Below, in pieces: positions 60,773 to 64,000 of a stretch of 64,000 nucleotides of DNA; the first letter of the stretch is position 1, and each line of letters begins with the position of its first letter. Under the pieces are notes generated by a model that was given only the letters and a program-made list of their open reading frames with translations, had not been told where the DNA came from and did not search any database. The position numbers and the translations under genes were made by a program. Source of the stretch: Eopsaltria australis (lineage: Eukaryota; Chordata; Aves; Passeriformes; Petroicidae); the NCBI GenBank assembly GCA_034509425.1, contig JAVTVJ010000464.1:1240001-1304000 (forward strand), read 5' to 3'.

Positions 60773-61030
60773 TAGTTAGGTACACAATATCTGTATGAAA
60801 TATCAAAACTTAGTTTAGTCTCTACAGAACACAGGGTCTGGATACACAGCGAGGCCAGGAGGCACTGCTGGGATGCCATGGGCTCAGGTGGAGTTTAACT
60901 ATGCAGTACAACAACGGAACCAAGCACAGGAGTTCAGACTGAGCAGCCACGGAAGAACAACTGCTCCTTCTCTCCTACCAAGGGAGTGGAGAGGGCTGGA
61001 GTCTCCCTCCTGTTACCACATGGATGCTCA

Positions 61031-63641
61031 TCAGCACCGGAATCTGTCTGAGAAGTTGGGAGACTTTGGCATAGTCAGTGGCTGATCACTGGGCTTCACC
61101 TCTAAGCTGCGGTATTTGCGTATCGGGTTTGCCTTGTGCACCTGTGAAAAAATAAATGTAAGCAAGGGCAAAACAAAGCAAAGGGTTGCAGTTATGATGA
61201 AGCTGAAAATTTGCAGGTAAGCTGTGGATGAGGTGAAGGCAGGCATCTGCCTGAGACCACCACACCACCCTGGGCACTGGGAAAACACACAGCACATGCT
61301 GGGGTTGTGAGTTTTACTAAGATCATTCCAGCACATGCTGGGGTTGTGAGTTTTACTAAGATCATTCCAGCACATGCTGGGGTTGTGAGTTTTACCACAA
61401 TAATTCCAGCACATGCTGGGGTTGTGAGTTTTACTAAGATCATTCTGCTTTGATAACTACACATGTGCAGCTCCAAAACTCAGCCATCTCAGCACAGCTG
61501 CCTTCTTTGTTTGCATAGTTTTGTAGGTTTGGTTTTTTTGAACCAGTTGTGAAGTTAATGAGTCATCAGTTTGCAAAAGGGAACATTGAAAAGGCAGTTT
61601 TAGCACAGCTCAACAGTGACATTAGCTCCTTAAGGATATTCCCACATTCCTTTGGGTTACTTTACAGCCCTTGCTCAGAAACAGCTCACTTACCATTTCT
61701 TGTCTTAGCTTAGCAACTTCTTCCTTTTCACGCTCCTCTTGTTGCTGCCTGATCCGCTCCTCATGCTTCTCCCTTAAGGCTTCTGCATCTGCCAATCGCT
61801 TCTCAAATTCTTGCCGTTCTTTTGCTCTTCTTTCTGTTGCCAGCTCAAAGCTTTCAGGAACTACAGAACCAGAAAGGCTCTCTAAGTTTAGAAATAGAGG
61901 AGATAACATGGGTTCAAAGACAGTCAGGTAAAGGAGAGCACTACTAGTGTCAATGGAAGCCTCCCTTTGGAGAGCTTCCCCTTGGCAAGGGTGGTTAGGA
62001 GATACCTCTAGGCTCCAGGTAAAGAGAAAACTTTACTCCCAGACGTGAGCAGTGTTAATGCAGACGTCACCCCATCACGGGTGTTCTCATGGGAGGGAGC
62101 AAGCACACAATTGTTAGTACAAGCAAGTTTTTGGCTGGTTTTATGGCCTAAAAATCTCAGCCTACCCAAGCAGTAGATGCCTTCATCTCATTAGAAACGG
62201 GAGGGAAAGAGTGACAGCGCTGCAGAAATGCCAGCTGTCTCTGCAGGGAGCTCCTCACATTCTCAATACCCTTATCCTGAGCTGGCACACATCAATCATC
62301 TGCCAATTGCAGCAGAGCTGCTAAATACAGCTGCCATGCTGGAGAAGGACAGGGGGGCGGAGAGGAAATCCCCCTGCTCCCAGGGGACACAAGCTGTTAG
62401 GCAATTAGTTGATTAAATGCAAGGCACTATTGGCTGTGCTGATGAAGAAGGGGCAACAGCCAGAAAAACATCACTTAATTGCATCAGTTCTGAGCTATCA
62501 GCCAAGCCCGTGTAGGAAGTACTTGTAACTCTACCTGATAGCACCTTATGTTCCTTTTTGGGCACAAAAGGCTCCTGGTACACCACTGTGTTAGGACGAG
62601 CTTTAAAACATGCTGCCTCTTTCTGCCTTTTCATGTCTTCTTTAAGCTGCAAGAGAAGAGAGCACATCAAGAGCCAGGCAGAAAGAGACCATCTCCCCGT
62701 GACCCAGAGTCCAGCACTCCCTACACTGGAAAAGCCACTTTGACTTAGTCAAATCATCTCCATAGAAAATTATATTAAAGCCAAAAACTGGTGTTACTTG
62801 TTGCCCAACAGTTGCTTTGCCAAAAAATATCATGAAGAAAGTTTCAGGTGTCTGCAGACTTCATATGAGAAAAGCAGTATATTATTTATGTGTCAATAAA
62901 TTCCTGGAGACAGTCAGCAAAGGGATCCAGCTGCAGAGAGTTGCTTCTTAGAAAATACCCCACAGCTGTTTGTACTGTTGTGGTAAATCCCATAATTTAC
63001 CATAAAGTGAGAAAAATTTTAAAAAATAAAACATTGACCAATCCTTAACCCATAGTACAAGTCCCACACAAAGTACAGAAAAATTCCTCACTCAAACTCA
63101 GGTACTAATTCAATTCAAGAAGGACACTTTCTGTAGCCAACCACAGCTCCACCAGCTGCTTTTAGTCTGGTCATTCCCACGATCCTTTTCAGCCTACCTG
63201 CTGTTTCCAGCTCTGGAGCTTGGCAGCTCCCCGTTCATCCACCTGCAGATGGAATGGTTCAGGCTGAGTTGGGGTTTTGACCTTCTTTTCTGGCAGTTTA
63301 ACTTGGTCAAAGTAAGGCAGAGGCAGCGCTTTGAACTTTGGCACCTGAAATAAACAACTCAAAATATTTCTGGTCCTTTCCTCGGAAGTTTCATAGACAA
63401 CAGCAAATCCTGCCACACTCTTTTTACTGAAGGAGTGGAATCCAAGGTAGCTTTCAATTCTTACCTCTTCCTTCTGTAGTTCTTCTATTTTTTTCTCTTT
63501 TTGTATTTGTCGCTCTCTGTCCCGGGCATCAAAAGAGAAGGGGCAAACTTCCACATGCCTTTGCTCTGGCATTTTGGGTTTGAAGGGCACTCCATAATGT
63601 GGCATAGGATTAGCTTTGATCACAGGCACTTCCTCTTTTTC
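61031..63641 (-). CDS. TPX2: TPX2 microtubule nucleation factor, last five coding exons
   Basis: Exons on the minus strand: 63641-63465, 63344-63198, 62646-62535, 61881-61694 and 61141-61031, all with GT-AG borders and matching phases (0, 0, 1, 0 at the joins). They encode [57 protein letters not shown], the coiled-coil [18 protein letters not shown] segment, and the end [19 protein letters not shown]. These match the recalled C-terminal third of vertebrate TPX2. TPX2 activates Aurora A and promotes spindle microtubule nucleation downstream of Ran-GTP. The C-terminal end shown here holds the microtubule-binding helical repeats and the segment that binds the kinesin-5 EG5. N-terminal exons lie right of the window; nothing coding is seen from 63642 to 64000. 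Confidence 0.93.
61290..61445. repeat. TPX2: Four tandem 39-bp units in the last TPX2 intron
   Basis: Units start at 61290, 61329, 61368 and 61407 with cagcacatgctggggttgtg, then agttttactaagatcattc. Units 1, 2 and 4 are identical; unit 3 differs by a few bases (ccacaataattc). The 39-bp length keeps frames open, so the translation shows [13 protein letters not shown] repeats, but the array is intronic, 150 bp before the final exon. Confidence 0.95.
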
Positions 63642-64000
63642 CTAAAGGGATATCAGCATTAGGATCTGATTTTTTACTTTTGTATAGGCTGCAACTCCTG
63701 CCAAGCAAAGCCACAAAGAGCTCTGAATGAGCTGCTTTAATAAGGGGCACAAGAAGGGTCATGCAAACAGTGGACACTGCAAAAAATAGGCATCCAAGAA
63801 GTACCAATTTACTGGCATCCTGAACCACAGGCCCAGTTCTTCCTTTATTGAAACCACTCTCAATTCTAGTACTCATCCAAATTGGACTGTAATTTTTTAA
63901 TATCCTCTTGACAAGAAGGAAAGGAGGAAGGCTGTGAAGCTTTCAAAATCCTGCTCCCCCACCTCAGGAAGAAATGTGTAATATCTGCCTTCAGTGACAG

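Noticed and set aside
61031..61414. Open frame joining the 39-bp repeat to the last TPX2 exon
   Set aside because: A good acceptor at 61142 and stops at the start of the intron show that the repeat is intronic.
61290..61445. CRISPR-like regular repeat
   Set aside because: The units are directly adjacent with no spacers, in a vertebrate intron; it is a plain tandem repeat.

Overview
The window looks like a gene-dense, GC-rich segment of a bird nuclear genome. The evidence is: several CR1 LINE 3' tails, an intact IRF10 gene (known from birds and fish, not functional in human or mouse), short GT-AG introns, and a gene order matching human 20q11.21 (TPX2-MYLK2-FOXS1-DUSP15-TTLL9-PDRG1-XKR7-CCM2L), with IRF10 added between DUSP15 and FOXS1. 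The species cannot be named from the sequence alone.

Layout, left to right. CCM2L (minus; only coding exons 1-2 are inside). XKR7 (minus; three coding exons, a long 3' UTR, and a CpG-island promoter near 11.2 kb). A 4.5 kb intergenic stretch holds a CR1 tail, a CCCCAT hexamer array and a tight cluster of GGATTA-type homeodomain sites. PDRG1 (plus, five tiny exons). From 19.4 to 27.0 kb on the minus strand lie colinear remains of TTLL9, with stop codons, frameshifts and a lost splice site, so it appears to be a unitary pseudogene. It shares a CpG-rich divergent promoter region with DUSP15 (plus, seven coding exons). IRF10 (plus, eight coding exons) has two opposed ISRE-type elements just upstream of its ATG. 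FOXS1 (plus, single coding exon). MYLK2 (minus, eleven coding exons, with a very long Lys/Glu/Pro/Ala repeat N-terminus and one apparent frame break). A 5.6 kb gene-free gap is followed by the last five coding exons of TPX2 (minus), which runs off the right end.

The genes do not form one pathway. They cover vascular signalling (CCM2L), an XK-family membrane protein (XKR7), a prefoldin-like chaperone subunit (PDRG1), a myristoylated phosphatase (DUSP15), interferon-linked transcription (IRF10), a forkhead factor (FOXS1), skeletal muscle contraction (MYLK2) and spindle assembly (TPX2). The most notable points are the decayed TTLL9, tandem copies of the XKR7 exon-1 end with its splice donor inside intron 1, the paired ISREs of IRF10, and the enlarged MYLK2 N-terminal repeat. 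Gene identities rest on recalled family sequences and could not be checked by database search here.
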